A DNA stretch of 64,000 nucleotides from Levilinea saccharolytica (GCF_001306035.1 NZ_LGCM01000027.1:1-64000); one strand, 5' to 3'. Positions 35,016 to 44,863 are shown, counted from the first letter of the stretch. Notes: generated from the letters alone by a model not told the origin. A program made the numbers and translations.

Positions 35016-36623
35016 ATGAAATCTGAAAGCCTTGTCGGCGTTACAAGATTGGAAGATCAGGGGTTAAAGCACCTCAAAGCAGCTTTATTCAACCTGCCCC
35101 CAGCCGCCCTGGTGGAACAATCGATTGAACGGAGCGAGGCAATCTTATCCAATTCGGGCGCAGTGATAGTGAACACCGGGAAGTTTACCGGCCGATCCCC
35201 GAACGACAAGTTTGTTATTCAGCACAACACCGCCCAGGATGACGAAATCTGGTGGGGAAAAGTGAACGTGCCGATGTCAGAGGAGGCCTTTGATCGTCTG
35301 CATCAAAAAATGCTGGCCTACCTCCAAGGGCGTACAGTCTACATCAAAGACATGATGGTGGGCGCACACCCCGACTATAAGCTCCCCATCCGCGTAATCA
35401 CCGAAAAAGCCTGGCAGGCCTTATTTTCGCATGATTTGTTCATTCGCCCCACCGCAGAGGAACAGATCACGCATACACCCGAATACACTATCCTGGTTTG
35501 CCCAGATTTTAAGGCAGACCCCAAAGTGGACGGAACCCGCTCTTCCACCTTCATTCTGGTCAATTTTCAAAAGAAGCTGGTGTTGATCGGCGGCACCCAC
35601 TACGCGGGCGAGATCAAAAAATCTGTTTTCACAGTGATGAATTATGAAATGCCGCGCCGGGGCGTGCTTTCCATGCACTGCTCGGCTAACGTAGGTGCCA
35701 AAGGTGATGTGGCCTTATTCTTTGGCCTTTCGGGCACGGGAAAAACCACCCTTTCCTCCTCCCCCGACCGCCAACTCATTGGGGATGATGAACACGGCTG
35801 GTCCGATACAAGCATCTTTAATATTGAGGGCGGTTGCTACGCCAAAACGATCCGCCTTAAACCCGAACTGGAACCGCTGATTTGGGATGCATGCCAACGT
35901 TTTGGGTCGGTTCTGGAAAACGTGGATTACAACACGGACAGCAGGAAGATAGACTTTGATTCGGAACGGTTTACCGAAAACACCCGCGGTGCATATCCGT
36001 TGGATTACGTAGCCAACCACGTGGAGAGTGGCTATGCTGGTCATCCCGAAAATATCTTCTTCCTCAGTGCAGATGCATTTGGTGTGCTGCCCCCCATTTC
36101 GCGGTTAACGCCCGAACAGGCCATGTATTATTTCCTGTCGGGCTACACCTCAAAACTGGCAGGCACGGAGAAAGATTTGGGCAGCGAGCCGCAGGCCACC
36201 TTCTCCACCTGCTTTGGCGCGCCCTTTTTGCCCCTTCACCCAGGGCGCTATGCTGACCTTCTGGGCGAGAAGATCCAAAAGCATCAGGTGCGTGTGTGGT
36301 TGATCAACACCGGTTGGTCCGGCGGCGCGTACGGCACTGGCTCGCGCATTAAGCTGCCGTACACACGCGCCATGATCCGCGCAGCCCTCAACGGAGAACT
36401 GGACCGCATCGCCATGCAAAAGGACCCCTATTTTGGGCTTTCGGTGCCGGTTAGCTGCCCGGATGTGCCCGCCGAGATGCTTCTGCCCCACACGCTGTGG
36501 AAAGACACCACTGCTTATGAGAAACAGGCGCGCGGCTTAATCAGCCGCTTCGAAGAGAATTTCAAGCAGTTTGCCCAGCAAGTTCCGGCCGAGGTGGTTA
36601 AGGCTGGCCCGCACAACGGGTAA
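35016..36623 (+). CDS. pckA: ATP-dependent phosphoenolpyruvate carboxykinase
   Basis: Interconverts oxaloacetate plus ATP and PEP plus CO2 plus ADP; 535 residues, normal for the ATP-type enzyme. It has the substrate loop TGRSPNDKF, the P-loop GLSGTGKTTLS (about residues 237-247), the metal site DDEHGW, and RGAYPLDYV and NTGWSGGAYG motifs. The ribosome-binding site is AAGGAGG at 34999-35005. It is a single unit ended by a strong terminator, though it may also be read from the lipoprotein promoter. It supports a gluconeogenic or C4-flux branch in central metabolism. Confidence 0.97.
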   Translation: MKSESLVGVTRLEDQGLKHLKAALFNLPPAALVEQSIERSEAILSNSGAVIVNTGKFTGRSPNDKFVIQHNTAQDDEIWWGKVNVPMSEEAFDRLHQKMLAYLQGRTVYIKDMMVGAHPDYKLPIRVITEKAWQALFSHDLFIRPTAEEQITHTPEYTILVCPDFKADPKVDGTRSSTFILVNFQKKLVLIGGTHYAGEIKKSVFTVMNYEMPRRGVLSMHCSANVGAKGDVALFFGLSGTGKTTLSSSPDRQLIGDDEHGWSDTSIFNIEGGCYAKTIRLKPELEPLIWDACQRFGSVLENVDYNTDSRKIDFDSERFTENTRGAYPLDYVANHVESGYAGHPENIFFLSADAFGVLPPISRLTPEQAMYYFLSGYTSKLAGTEKDLGSEPQATFSTCFGAPFLPLHPGRYADLLGEKIQKHQVRVWLINTGWSGGAYGTGSRIKLPYTRAMIRAALNGELDRIAMQKDPYFGLSVPVSCPDVPAEMLLPHTLWKDTTAYEKQARGLISRFEENFKQFAQQVPAEVVKAGPHNG

Positions 36624-36644
36624 GCGAAATCAGGCTGTAACCAT

Positions 36645-36684
36645 AAAACGCCAACAGCCCCTGCTCGGACTGTTGGCGTTTTTT
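36645..36684. terminator. Bidirectional terminator between pckA and the prepilin peptidase
   Basis: The arms AAAACGCCAACAG (36645-36657) and CTGTTGGCGTTTT (36670-36682) form a perfect 13-bp stem with a T-run on the right and an A-run on the left. It serves convergent genes on both sides. Confidence 0.92.
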
Positions 36685-36697
36685 ATTGCATCTTTGA

Positions 36698-37444
36698 TTA
36701 AGGCCGGTAAAGAAGGAAAATGGCGGCCAGGATTAAAAAGGGCGCATAGGGAATGGCGGTGAACATTTGATATTTGCGCCGCAAGACAGCAACCAGAATG
36801 ATGCCGGCGCTGGTGACGCCCCCCAACAAGATACCAAACAGCAATCCCAGCGTGATCCCCGGCCAGCCCAGGATCAAACCTAACACCCCGCTCAAGTTCA
36901 CATCGCCAAAGCCCAGGGCGACTTCTTCAACTTCCTGTCCTCGGCGTTTAGAGATAAAGCGCGCAAACAGCTCACCAAAATAATACAGCACCAGCATGAC
37001 GCCAAAACCTGCTGCCCCGCCGATGAGGGTTGTGGTCAAGCCGTGCAGGTACCAGCCCAGGGCCAACCCGCCCAAGGCCCCGGCCAGACTCACCGGGTGC
37101 AATATGATGCGGTATTCCAGGTCGGTGATGGCTACCAGGGCAAAATAAGCCAGAAGTAGACTGCCCACCCAAAACCCCAGGCGCGGCGGTGTCCACAGCC
37201 ACAAGGCCAGCACCGCCAGGGGAAAGGCGACAAGAACGATCCAGGTGCGAACAGAGGCCCGCATCTGGCAGCTGGGACACGCGCCCCCCGGCCAAAAGAA
37301 CTGCATCGGCGGGAGGGGTTCGTGGCAAGAGGTGCAGACAGGTGCAGTGAACCGGCGGTGGATGGGCAGCACATCGGCCAAATAATTCACCGTACAGCCC
37401 AAGCCGTAACCGAACAGGAGTACACCGATCCAGACGAGGTTCAT
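36698..37444 (-). CDS. Type IV prepilin peptidase (A24 family)
   Basis: A 248-residue membrane protease with about eight hydrophobic segments. It keeps the two CxxC pairs of the cytoplasmic domain (CTSC at about residues 37-40, CPSC at about 56-59) and both catalytic Asp motifs (AITDLEYR and GFGDV). It would cleave and possibly methylate type IV pilin-like precursors. No pilin or secretion genes are in the window. ATG 37444 was chosen over the far upstream start at 37582, which lies within the preceding gene; the gap is then 2 bp, so it follows the MFS gene in one transcript. Confidence 0.88.
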   Translation of the reverse strand: MNLVWIGVLLFGYGLGCTVNYLADVLPIHRRFTAPVCTSCHEPLPPMQFFWPGGACPSCQMRASVRTWIVLVAFPLAVLALWLWTPPRLGFWVGSLLLAYFALVAITDLEYRIILHPVSLAGALGGLALGWYLHGLTTTLIGGAAGFGVMLVLYYFGELFARFISKRRGQEVEEVALGFGDVNLSGVLGLILGWPGITLGLLFGILLGGVTSAGIILVAVLRRKYQMFTAIPYAPFLILAAIFLLYRP

Positions 37445-37446
37445 GG

Positions 37447-38742
37447 TTACGCCGCCTGCGCCGCAGACTTTTCGTTCGCCGCCCGCTGGGCCATTTGGCG
37501 GCGCAGAACCTGCACGTCCCGCGGCACAAAATGCGCGGTCACCAAGAAAAAGATGAAACAGAGCGCCCAGGCGCTCAGGCAAATCCAGAGAATGGCCGAT
37601 TGCAGCGAAAAGGCGTCCGCGATGATCCCCGCAATCAACGGGGCCAGGGCTGAACCGATGGATTCAGAAAAACTCAGCAAAGCATTGGCCGTGCTTCGCA
37701 CTTCTGGCAAAGTCACATCATAAACCGTAGAAAGCACGTTGGGGGAGGCAAAGGGGATAAACAACGCTGTCGCGCAAAGCAGCACCATAAATAACCCCGT
37801 CTGCTGATTGGGAACATTCATGGTGAAATACAGAAGCACCGCGCCGATAATGACCCCAATGGAGGAAATATAAGCCCGACCGCGCGGCGTGCGCTTAAAC
37901 CACAGATCACCCAACGCCCCGCCCAATGGATACCCGGCAGCCAGAATGAGAATCGCCGGAACCATGGTGATCAGGATAGTATTTTCTGCATACCCGCGAT
38001 CTTTTTCCAAATAAGCAAAAAACCAGTAGGTAATCACATTCCAGGGAAACACCCCAAAAAAGCCCTGTACAAACAGCAGGATCAGGCTGGGCTTTTTCAC
38101 CAGGTCGCGGGCGATTTTCCATTCAAAGCGGTAGATGCCAATTTCCGCCAGGTTTTCGAATTCCGGTTCGCTTTGACCGCGCAGAGGATCCTTGACCCAG
38201 ATGAAGATGCACACCGCCAAAACGATGCCCAGACTGCCGGTGATATAGAATATGGCCCGCCATCCGATCACACCGCCCAGAAGCAGTGCTAAAACCATCC
38301 CCAGCAGATACCCAAACGGCATGGTCAGTTGGAGCAAGCCGTAGATTTTTCCCCGCACCTGCGGGCCAAAATAGTCCGAGATCAGGCTGTACAAACCCGG
38401 GTAGCTAGAGTCGTCTACGCCCGTTGAAGCCCGGCTGGCCACGAACCAGCCGTAAGTCGGCGCGACAGCGCTGAACCAGGTGGTAACACCCCAGATCAAC
38501 GAAGCCAGAGCCAACAGACGCGCCCGCGCATAGCGGTCATAAAGCCAACCCCAAAGCGGGTATAATACAGCACCGACAATTAGCGCGCCCGTGAACACAG
38601 CCCCCATTTGGGTTTGCGTGATTTGAAATTCTTCCATGATGTCCACAGTCAGCGGCCCGATTAAGAGACGATCGGATTGGTGTAGGAGCATGAAAGCGAA
38701 GAAAATCCAAACGGCAATCCAACGTGTTTTTTGAGAGGGCAT
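37447..38742 (-). CDS. MFS transporter upstream of the prepilin peptidase
   Basis: A 431-residue MFS protein with about twelve hydrophobic segments. Helix 1-2 region LHQSDRLLIGPLTVDIMEEF and GWLYDRYARARLLALASL are like the organic-anion/sugar-phosphate (spinster-like) side of the superfamily. AGGAGAG lies about 9 bp before the ATG. The prepilin peptidase gene follows after 2 bp, an odd pairing with no clear link. The substrate is unknown. Confidence 0.83.
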   Translation of the reverse strand: MPSQKTRWIAVWIFFAFMLLHQSDRLLIGPLTVDIMEEFQITQTQMGAVFTGALIVGAVLYPLWGWLYDRYARARLLALASLIWGVTTWFSAVAPTYGWFVASRASTGVDDSSYPGLYSLISDYFGPQVRGKIYGLLQLTMPFGYLLGMVLALLLGGVIGWRAIFYITGSLGIVLAVCIFIWVKDPLRGQSEPEFENLAEIGIYRFEWKIARDLVKKPSLILLFVQGFFGVFPWNVITYWFFAYLEKDRGYAENTILITMVPAILILAAGYPLGGALGDLWFKRTPRGRAYISSIGVIIGAVLLYFTMNVPNQQTGLFMVLLCATALFIPFASPNVLSTVYDVTLPEVRSTANALLSFSESIGSALAPLIAGIIADAFSLQSAILWICLSAWALCFIFFLVTAHFVPRDVQVLRRQMAQRAANEKSAAQAA

Positions 38743-38880
38743 CGTAGGTTTCTCTCCTGAGATTATGGATCGTTGGGAACAGCGAACACTCCAGCTGCAA
38801 GTAAGAGTATAATCTGGAATATGAGGAAAGGCAAACGCCCGCTCGTTCGTGTTCTTTCATCACTCTTATGAGGTAGCCTG

Positions 38881-40131
38881 TTGGCCAATTCTCGTTTTCC
38901 AGCCCTGCAATTTCGAAATTACCGGATCTTTTGGCTTGGCCAGTTCGTATCGCTGATCGGCACCTGGATGCAGAGTACCGTCCAGCCCTATTTGGCGTAC
39001 CAATTAACGGATCAGCCTATTTATCTGGGCCTGGTTGGGTTTGCCAATACCCTGCCGGCCTTTTTGTTTATCTTACCCGCCGGGGTCATTATTGAAAGGC
39101 TGAACAAACGCAAAACTGTGATCACCATGCAGATTGTGATGATGCTGCAAGCCTTTACCCTGGCTTATTTGGCCATCACCCACCAGGTGACCATCTGGCA
39201 CATTGTGGGTTTGACCTTTATTTTGGGGTTTGCCAATTCCCTCGAAATCACTGCGCGCCAATCCATGCTGATTGAGCTGGTAGATCGTGAGGCGCTGCCG
39301 AATGCCATCGCGCTCAACTCCACTATTTTTAACGCTGCCCGCGTGATTGGCCCATCTCTCTCGGCGCCGTTCTTGATGCTGCTTCAAAACACGGGAGAGG
39401 GCTGGGCCTTTTTTGCCAATGGGGTTTCTTATCTATTTGTCATCATCGGTCTGTTCATCATCCAAACCAAACCCAAGCAGTTGGCGCAGAACGATCACCG
39501 CCTCAGCACAGCGGACTTCTTAGAAGGTCAGAGATTTATCCGCAGAACGCCGATCATTCTGTTCATTCTCATGTTAGTTGCCATCCCCAGCTTTTGGGGC
39601 TTTCCGTTTGCCCAGCAGATCCCGGTTTTTGCCCGCGACGTTCTGAAAGCCGTGGGGGACACCAATGCCGTCGTCGCCGGGAGGAACAGTTTGATGGTTA
39701 CAACGCAGGGCGTAGGCGCCCTCGTGGCTGCGGTGACCCTGGCCGCTTTCAGTACCATGCGTCATAAAGGGCGATTGCTGATGATCGGTCAGATCGTCTT
39801 TGCAATCGGGCTGGTTGGTTTGGGTTTCAGCCGCTCCCTCTACCAGGCAGTTCCATTTATTCTGATGATGGGCTGGGGCACTGTGACTCAGCTGGCACTG
39901 GCCAACACCTTGATTCAATTGACTGTGCCGGATCACCTCCGCGGCCGGGTGATCAGCAGTTACCTGTGGGTCATGAACGGTATTGCCCCCTTCGGCAGTC
40001 TGTTCTTGGGTTGGTTGGTGCAGACCGTTGGAGCCTCAACCGCAGTGATGATCGGCGGTTCGGTTTGTCTGGTGGGGTATCTTGGTTTTCATTACCTTCG
40101 CCCGGATATTCGGCGTTGGGGCGGCACATAA
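38881..40131 (+). CDS. MFS transporter (EntS/DHA3-like)
   Basis: A 416-residue MFS protein. The N-terminus FRNYRIFWLGQFVSLIGTWMQ is typical of the DHA3/enterobactin-exporter group, so export is more likely than uptake. The TTG start at 38881 has GAGGT at about 6 bp. It is 9 bp before the MrfA-type helicase gene, so it could be the first gene of that operon. Confidence 0.83.
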   Translation: MANSRFPALQFRNYRIFWLGQFVSLIGTWMQSTVQPYLAYQLTDQPIYLGLVGFANTLPAFLFILPAGVIIERLNKRKTVITMQIVMMLQAFTLAYLAITHQVTIWHIVGLTFILGFANSLEITARQSMLIELVDREALPNAIALNSTIFNAARVIGPSLSAPFLMLLQNTGEGWAFFANGVSYLFVIIGLFIIQTKPKQLAQNDHRLSTADFLEGQRFIRRTPIILFILMLVAIPSFWGFPFAQQIPVFARDVLKAVGDTNAVVAGRNSLMVTTQGVGALVAAVTLAAFSTMRHKGRLLMIGQIVFAIGLVGLGFSRSLYQAVPFILMMGWGTVTQLALANTLIQLTVPDHLRGRVISSYLWVMNGIAPFGSLFLGWLVQTVGASTAVMIGGSVCLVGYLGFHYLRPDIRRWGGT

Positions 40132-40140
40132 GGCAGTCTC

Positions 40141-42684
40141 ATGATGACGACTCTTTCCCCCCTCGAACAAATTCTGTCCCGCTGGCAAAATGAGCCTGGG
40201 ATCGCTGCCAATATTGTCGAAACCCGAGAAATTCCAGCCAGAGAGGCCGTATTCGGGGAGCTGTTCGAGGACATCCACCCCGGCCTGAAGCGCGTTCTTG
40301 AATCCTCCGGGATCACCCGAATCTACAGTCACCAGGCCGCCGCGTTTGAGGCCGCATCTGCCGGTCAAAACGTGGTTATGTCTACAGGAACCGCCAGCGG
40401 GAAATCGTTGGGTTATCAGCTGCCGGTGCTAAACACCTTGCTGAATGATCCTGCTGCCAGAGCCTTATTCTTGTTTCCGACCAAAGCTCTGGGTAATGAT
40501 CAGGTGCGGAGCATCACAGCTCTTTTACAGATGCTTAACCCCATCAGCGGAACCGTCCCCATTCACGCGGCCGCTTACGATGGGGATACCCCGGCCTCGC
40601 AGCGCTCGTCTATTCGTGCTCAGGCGCGTATATTGCTTACAAACCCCGATATGCTGCATATCGGTATCCTTCCTCACCACACGAACTGGGCGGAATTCTT
40701 TCGAAGCCTGCGTTATGTGGTCATTGATGAAATCCATATCTATCGCGGCGTTTTTGGCGCACATTTAGCCAATTTGGTGCGCCGCCTGAAGCGCGTCTGC
40801 CAGTTTTACGGCGCATTCCCCACCTTCATCATGACCTCCGCCACCATCTCGAACCCGCGGGAACACGCCGAGCATCTTGTGGAATCCCCGGTGACGCTCA
40901 TTGACCAGGACGGTTCCCCCGCTGGACGGCGCTTCTTCCTGATCTACAATCCGCCGGTCATCCACCCCGATTTGGGGCTGCGGCGCTCCGCGGCCGCCGA
41001 GAGTGTGCGTTTGGCCCAGGATTTGTGGGCGGCCAAGATGCAAACCCTCATTTTTGTCCGTTCGCGCCGGGCGGTGGAAATTTTGCTGCGCGATCTGCGT
41101 GATAAAACCAATTCCAACGATGTTCAAGGGTACCGCAGCGGCTATCTCCCCCAAGAGAGGCGGGCGATTGAAGACGGCCTGAAGCAGGGTGAGGTTCGTC
41201 TGGCGGTATCCACCAACGCCCTCGAATTGGGTGTGGATATCGGTGGGATGAACGCGGTGATCCTGGTCGGTTATCCGGGCAGCATCGCCACGATCCGCCA
41301 ACAAGCTGGGCGGGCCGGGCGGCGGCTGGGCGACGCCCTGGCGGTGTTGGTGGCTTCCGCCGCCCCGCTGGATCAATACCTGGCTCGCCATCCCGAATAT
41401 GTGCTGGAACGATCGCCTGAACACGCTCTATTAAACGCCGATAATCTGGTGATCCTCCTTCAACACCTGCGCTGCGCGGCCTTTGAGCTGTCCTTTCAAG
41501 AAGGGGAAAAATTTGGAGCTGTTCCTATGGATGTGCTGCAAGGTCTGATGGAATTTCTTGCGGCAGATCGCCAGGTTCATCATTCAAATCAACGCTACTT
41601 CTGGATCAGCGATCAATATCCTGCTAACTCCGTTTCTTTGCGCACTGCTTCGGCTTCTCCCTTTCGCCTGCTTTCTACCCAAGACCCTCTCCGCATGGAA
41701 ACGATCGGTGAAGTGGATGAAGCCAGCGCGAACTGGATGGTGCATCCCGGCGCCGTCTACCTGCATGCCGGCCGCAGCTACCAGGTGGAAGCCCTGGATT
41801 TTGAACAGCATCAGGCTCGCCTCCGTCCTGTGGAACTGGACTACTTCACCGAACCCATCCGAAAAACCACTGTGCAGAAAATTTCTACCCTCAAAGAAGA
41901 AGAAGTCCCCGGCGGGATCAAGGGATACGGCGAATTGTTGGTGACTACCCAGGTGGTTGGTTATCGTGAGATCCAGTGGTTCACCCGTGAAACCCTGCGC
42001 ATGGTGGACCTGGAAATGCCGGCCACCCAGCTGCGCACCGTGGGGTATTGGGTTTACTTGAACGAGGCCAGCCTGGAACAGCTGAAGCGGAGCGGCTTTT
42101 GGCGCAGCGACCCGATCCAATATGGGCCAAATTGGGAGCGGCAGCGCCAACTCGCACGCCAGAGGGATCGTTACACCTGTCAAGCCTGCGGCGCGGCTGA
42201 AGGAAGAAGCCCCCATCATGTGCACCATAAAACCCCCTTCCGTATGTTTACATCGGCTGCAGAAGCCAACCGACTGGAGAATTTGATCACCCTCTGTCCA
42301 GCCTGTCACCGGCAAGCCGAGGCGCAGGTTCGCGTCCGCAGCGGGCTGGCAGGCCTGAGCTATCTCATGCGCCAAATCGCGCCCCTGATTCTGATGTGCG
42401 ATTTGAGCGACATTGAGACCCATGTGGATCATGAATCCGTCTTTTCTGAAACCTGTCCCGCTGTGGTTCTCTACGACCAGATTCCAGACGGTATCGGCCT
42501 GAGTGAAAGCGCGTATCAGGAGCATCTGCTGTTGATGGCGCAGTGCCGTGATCAGCTCGTCCATTGCGGCTGCCCAGACGGCTGCCCGGGTTGTGTGGGC
42601 CCATCTCCAGAAAATGGGTTCGGCGGCAAGCCCGAAACCCTGGCCATGCTCAACCAACTGGTTCCTTTCGAGGATCAAAATTGA
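40141..42684 (+). CDS. mrfA: MrfA/YprA-type SF2 helicase with an inserted HNH module
   Basis: An 847-residue DNA helicase of the MrfA/Hrq1 group. Walker A is STGTASGKS (about residues 81-89), the DEIH box starts at Asp196, SAT is in TSATISNP, and the C-terminal RecA domain ends QQAGRAGRR. An HNH-like zinc module lies at about residues 675-728: CQAC, HHVHH, ENLITLCPACH. The C-terminal DUF1998-type region ends in the Cys cluster CGCPDGCPGC (about residues 809-818). In Bacillus MrfA removes mitomycin lesions with exonuclease MrfB, encoded next here. ATG at 40141 or 40144. The HNH part is not usual in Bacillus MrfA. Confidence 0.88.
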   Translation: MMTTLSPLEQILSRWQNEPGIAANIVETREIPAREAVFGELFEDIHPGLKRVLESSGITRIYSHQAAAFEAASAGQNVVMSTGTASGKSLGYQLPVLNTLLNDPAARALFLFPTKALGNDQVRSITALLQMLNPISGTVPIHAAAYDGDTPASQRSSIRAQARILLTNPDMLHIGILPHHTNWAEFFRSLRYVVIDEIHIYRGVFGAHLANLVRRLKRVCQFYGAFPTFIMTSATISNPREHAEHLVESPVTLIDQDGSPAGRRFFLIYNPPVIHPDLGLRRSAAAESVRLAQDLWAAKMQTLIFVRSRRAVEILLRDLRDKTNSNDVQGYRSGYLPQERRAIEDGLKQGEVRLAVSTNALELGVDIGGMNAVILVGYPGSIATIRQQAGRAGRRLGDALAVLVASAAPLDQYLARHPEYVLERSPEHALLNADNLVILLQHLRCAAFELSFQEGEKFGAVPMDVLQGLMEFLAADRQVHHSNQRYFWISDQYPANSVSLRTASASPFRLLSTQDPLRMETIGEVDEASANWMVHPGAVYLHAGRSYQVEALDFEQHQARLRPVELDYFTEPIRKTTVQKISTLKEEEVPGGIKGYGELLVTTQVVGYREIQWFTRETLRMVDLEMPATQLRTVGYWVYLNEASLEQLKRSGFWRSDPIQYGPNWERQRQLARQRDRYTCQACGAAEGRSPHHVHHKTPFRMFTSAAEANRLENLITLCPACHRQAEAQVRVRSGLAGLSYLMRQIAPLILMCDLSDIETHVDHESVFSETCPAVVLYDQIPDGIGLSESAYQEHLLLMAQCRDQLVHCGCPDGCPGCVGPSPENGFGGKPETLAMLNQLVPFEDQN

Positions 42685-43919
42685 TGGAATCGCTCTTTGA
42701 TCGCCTGAAATCATTAGGGGTACAGGTAGGTGCAAAGGAGACACCTGCCCGGCTTCCAGAAGAAGAATCTAGAGAATTTCCCATTCAGGAAGTAGTTCCC
42801 GGCGAAGATGTGCTCACCCCGTTTGGGCCGGTGTTTGTCAGCCGTAAGCTCTACGGGCCGGAAACCCTTCAGGGTTCTGTGCCGTTGTGCGAATTTCGTG
42901 AAGTTGAGATCCTGGCGGAATGGAACCGCACACCAGAACTTAAAGATCTCCATCCCCATTCCTATCTCTTTCTGGACGCCGAAACCAGCGGGTTATCTGG
43001 CGGCGCAGGAACTTTTGCGTTCCTGGTAGGTATTGGCTTTCTATCCCCTCAGGGATTTGAACTTCACCAGATCTTCTTGCGCGACCCAGGGATGGAAGCC
43101 GCATTCCTGGCCTATATCGAACAGTTGGCTGCGCGATTTAAAGTGATTGTTTCCTTCAACGGAAAAGCTTTTGATATTCCGCTGCTCAACACACGCTTCA
43201 CTTTATACGGCTTTCAAAATGTTTTTTCGGAACACGTCCACGTCGATCTGCTTCAGTTGGCCCGCCGACTGTGGCGAGACCGACTTCCCAGCCGCCGATT
43301 GGGCAGCCTGGAGAATGAAATCCTGGGGCTGGAGCGCACTGCCGAAGAAGTCCCCGGTTGGATGGTCCCCGAGCTATACATTGATTATCTGGACCATCAG
43401 GACGCTCGCCCGCTGCAAGGCGTTTTTTATCACAACGACATGGACATTGTCTCGATGGCGGCACTTTTTCACCTCTGCGCGGATATTTTGGCTCAACCTA
43501 ACTCGTCTCGCTCCCTTCCCGGCCTCGATCGAGCTGCTCTGGCACGGCTGTATGAGGACCTGGGGCGCATTCCTCAGGCGTTGAATTTATATGAAAGCGC
43601 TTTGCAGCAAGGCGATCTGCCGCCAATCCATTTTGCGCAGACCCTTCATCGCTACGCCCGAATTTTCAAACGACGCGGGGATTGGCAAACCGCCGCCGAC
43701 CTATGGAGCCGCGCCGCCGACCTCGGGGATGCCGAAGCCTGCATCGAATTGGCAAAATACTGTGAACACCAGCTTAGGCACCCTGGCGAGGCCATTATTT
43801 GGACGCAACGGGCGCTGCAAGCCGGCATTCCAACTCATTGGACCCCTGCCCAATGCCGCGATTTTGACAGCGAGATTCATAAGCGGCTTGCCCGCCTGAA
43901 ACGCCTGCTCGCTCCGTGA
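42684..43919 (+). CDS. mrfB: MrfB/YprB-type RNase H-like 3'-5' exonuclease with TPR region
   Basis: A 411-residue nuclease. The DEDD exonuclease starts with FLDAETSGLSGG (D-x-E), continues with SFNGKAFDIPLLNTRF (second Asp), and ends with YHNDMDIVSM (H and D). Residues about 300-410 are helical repeats of TPR type (LARLYEDLGRIPQALNLYESAL). The ATG shares one base with the stop of the helicase gene (TGATG), so the two are translationally coupled. MrfB in Bacillus works with MrfA in repair of mitomycin damage, so a DNA-lesion repair role is well supported by the pairing. Confidence 0.88.
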   Translation: MESLFDRLKSLGVQVGAKETPARLPEEESREFPIQEVVPGEDVLTPFGPVFVSRKLYGPETLQGSVPLCEFREVEILAEWNRTPELKDLHPHSYLFLDAETSGLSGGAGTFAFLVGIGFLSPQGFELHQIFLRDPGMEAAFLAYIEQLAARFKVIVSFNGKAFDIPLLNTRFTLYGFQNVFSEHVHVDLLQLARRLWRDRLPSRRLGSLENEILGLERTAEEVPGWMVPELYIDYLDHQDARPLQGVFYHNDMDIVSMAALFHLCADILAQPNSSRSLPGLDRAALARLYEDLGRIPQALNLYESALQQGDLPPIHFAQTLHRYARIFKRRGDWQTAADLWSRAADLGDAEACIELAKYCEHQLRHPGEAIIWTQRALQAGIPTHWTPAQCRDFDSEIHKRLARLKRLLAP

Positions 43920-43931
43920 TAGAATAAATGT

Positions 43932-44501
43932 ATGGCTCAATCTGATTCAATTCGTTGGGATGAGCGCTACCGTGAAGCGCAGTATGATCATCCCCTTCCG
44001 CCGCGCCGGCTTCTGGTCGAAAATGCGTCGCTGCTGCCCAAAGGGGGGCGCGCGTTAGATATCGCCGCCGGCACAGGCAGAAACGCGTGCTTTCTGGCGC
44101 AGCGGGGCTTTCAGGTGATCGGCGTGGATGTTTCCTGGCAGGCCATTCACCGCGCTGCTCGGTTTTCTCCTGCTGCGCATTGGGTGCTGGCTGATCTGGA
44201 ACATTTCTCCGTTCCTGAATGTGCGTTTGATGTGATCCTGAATTTTTATTATTTGCAAAGGAACCTTTGGCCTGTCTTTTGCCGGGCGCTGCGTCCGGGT
44301 GGACTGCTATTTCTGGAAACCTTAACTCAAGACATGCGCTTGCACCGGCCTGACCTTCAGGACTGTAATTTGCTAGCCGCCGGTGAATTAGCAAATGCTT
44401 TTCAGCAAATGGAGACCCTATATCATTTTGAGGGCTGGGTTGAATCGGATCATGGAAAACAAAAAGCTGTGGCGAGTTTGATCGCACGGCAGCCTACATA
44501 A
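43932..44501 (+). CDS. SAM-dependent methyltransferase (TehB-like)
   Basis: A 189-residue class I methyltransferase. Motif I is LDIAAGTGRNACFLAQRG, motif II is VIGVDVSW and motif III is WVLADLEHF. The start WDERYREAQYDHPLPPRRLL resembles TehB/thiopurine methyltransferase-type proteins. The substrate is unknown. It follows the exonuclease gene by 12 bp and a small DUF2007 gene follows it. Confidence 0.83.
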   Translation: MAQSDSIRWDERYREAQYDHPLPPRRLLVENASLLPKGGRALDIAAGTGRNACFLAQRGFQVIGVDVSWQAIHRAARFSPAAHWVLADLEHFSVPECAFDVILNFYYLQRNLWPVFCRALRPGGLLFLETLTQDMRLHRPDLQDCNLLAAGELANAFQQMETLYHFEGWVESDHGKQKAVASLIARQPT

Positions 44502-44512
44502 GGATGACGGCT

Positions 44513-44863
44513 ATGGAAGATTTGTACGAAGTCGTTTATCACGCCGAAGGGCGTTTGGAAGCCTCAATGATCCGTCTCTATCTTGAATCATTCGGCATTC
44601 GCGCTTTGGCTTCTCAGGAAAGCGTCGGCTTGACCTACGGACTCACGGTTGGGCCGTTAGGGGTGTCCAAGATCTACGTGCCCCGTGAAAGCGCGCCGGA
44701 CGCTCGCAGAATCCTCATGGAACTGGACGAGAAGATGGGCGTTTCAGCTTTGCTGACCAACAGCCTGCGAGCCCTTCAACAAGAAAAGCGAAAGCCTCTG
44801 CGCGCCCCGCAAAACCACGCAAAAGGCCTTCGCCCTTATTATGCGAAACGGGTTCGCTACTAA
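44513..44863 (+). CDS. DUF2007-type small protein
   Basis: A 116-residue protein with the DUF2007 pattern: LYEVVYHAEGRLEASMIRLYLESFGI, then V-KIYVPRESAPDARRIL, a ferredoxin-like fold thought to bind or signal. The C-terminal 40 residues are basic and disordered. ATG 44513, with AAGGA at 44500-44504, is preferred over ATG 44504, which overlaps that site. It converges with the aminotransferase gene with a 4-bp overlap, leaving no room for a terminator. Confidence 0.75.
   Translation: MEDLYEVVYHAEGRLEASMIRLYLESFGIRALASQESVGLTYGLTVGPLGVSKIYVPRESAPDARRILMELDEKMGVSALLTNSLRALQQEKRKPLRAPQNHAKGLRPYYAKRVRY

Noticed and set aside
41584-42744. 386-codon minus-strand frame opposite mrfA
   Set aside because: Long only because the GC-rich reverse frame lacks stops; the plus strand carries a complete helicase with HNH and Cys cluster.
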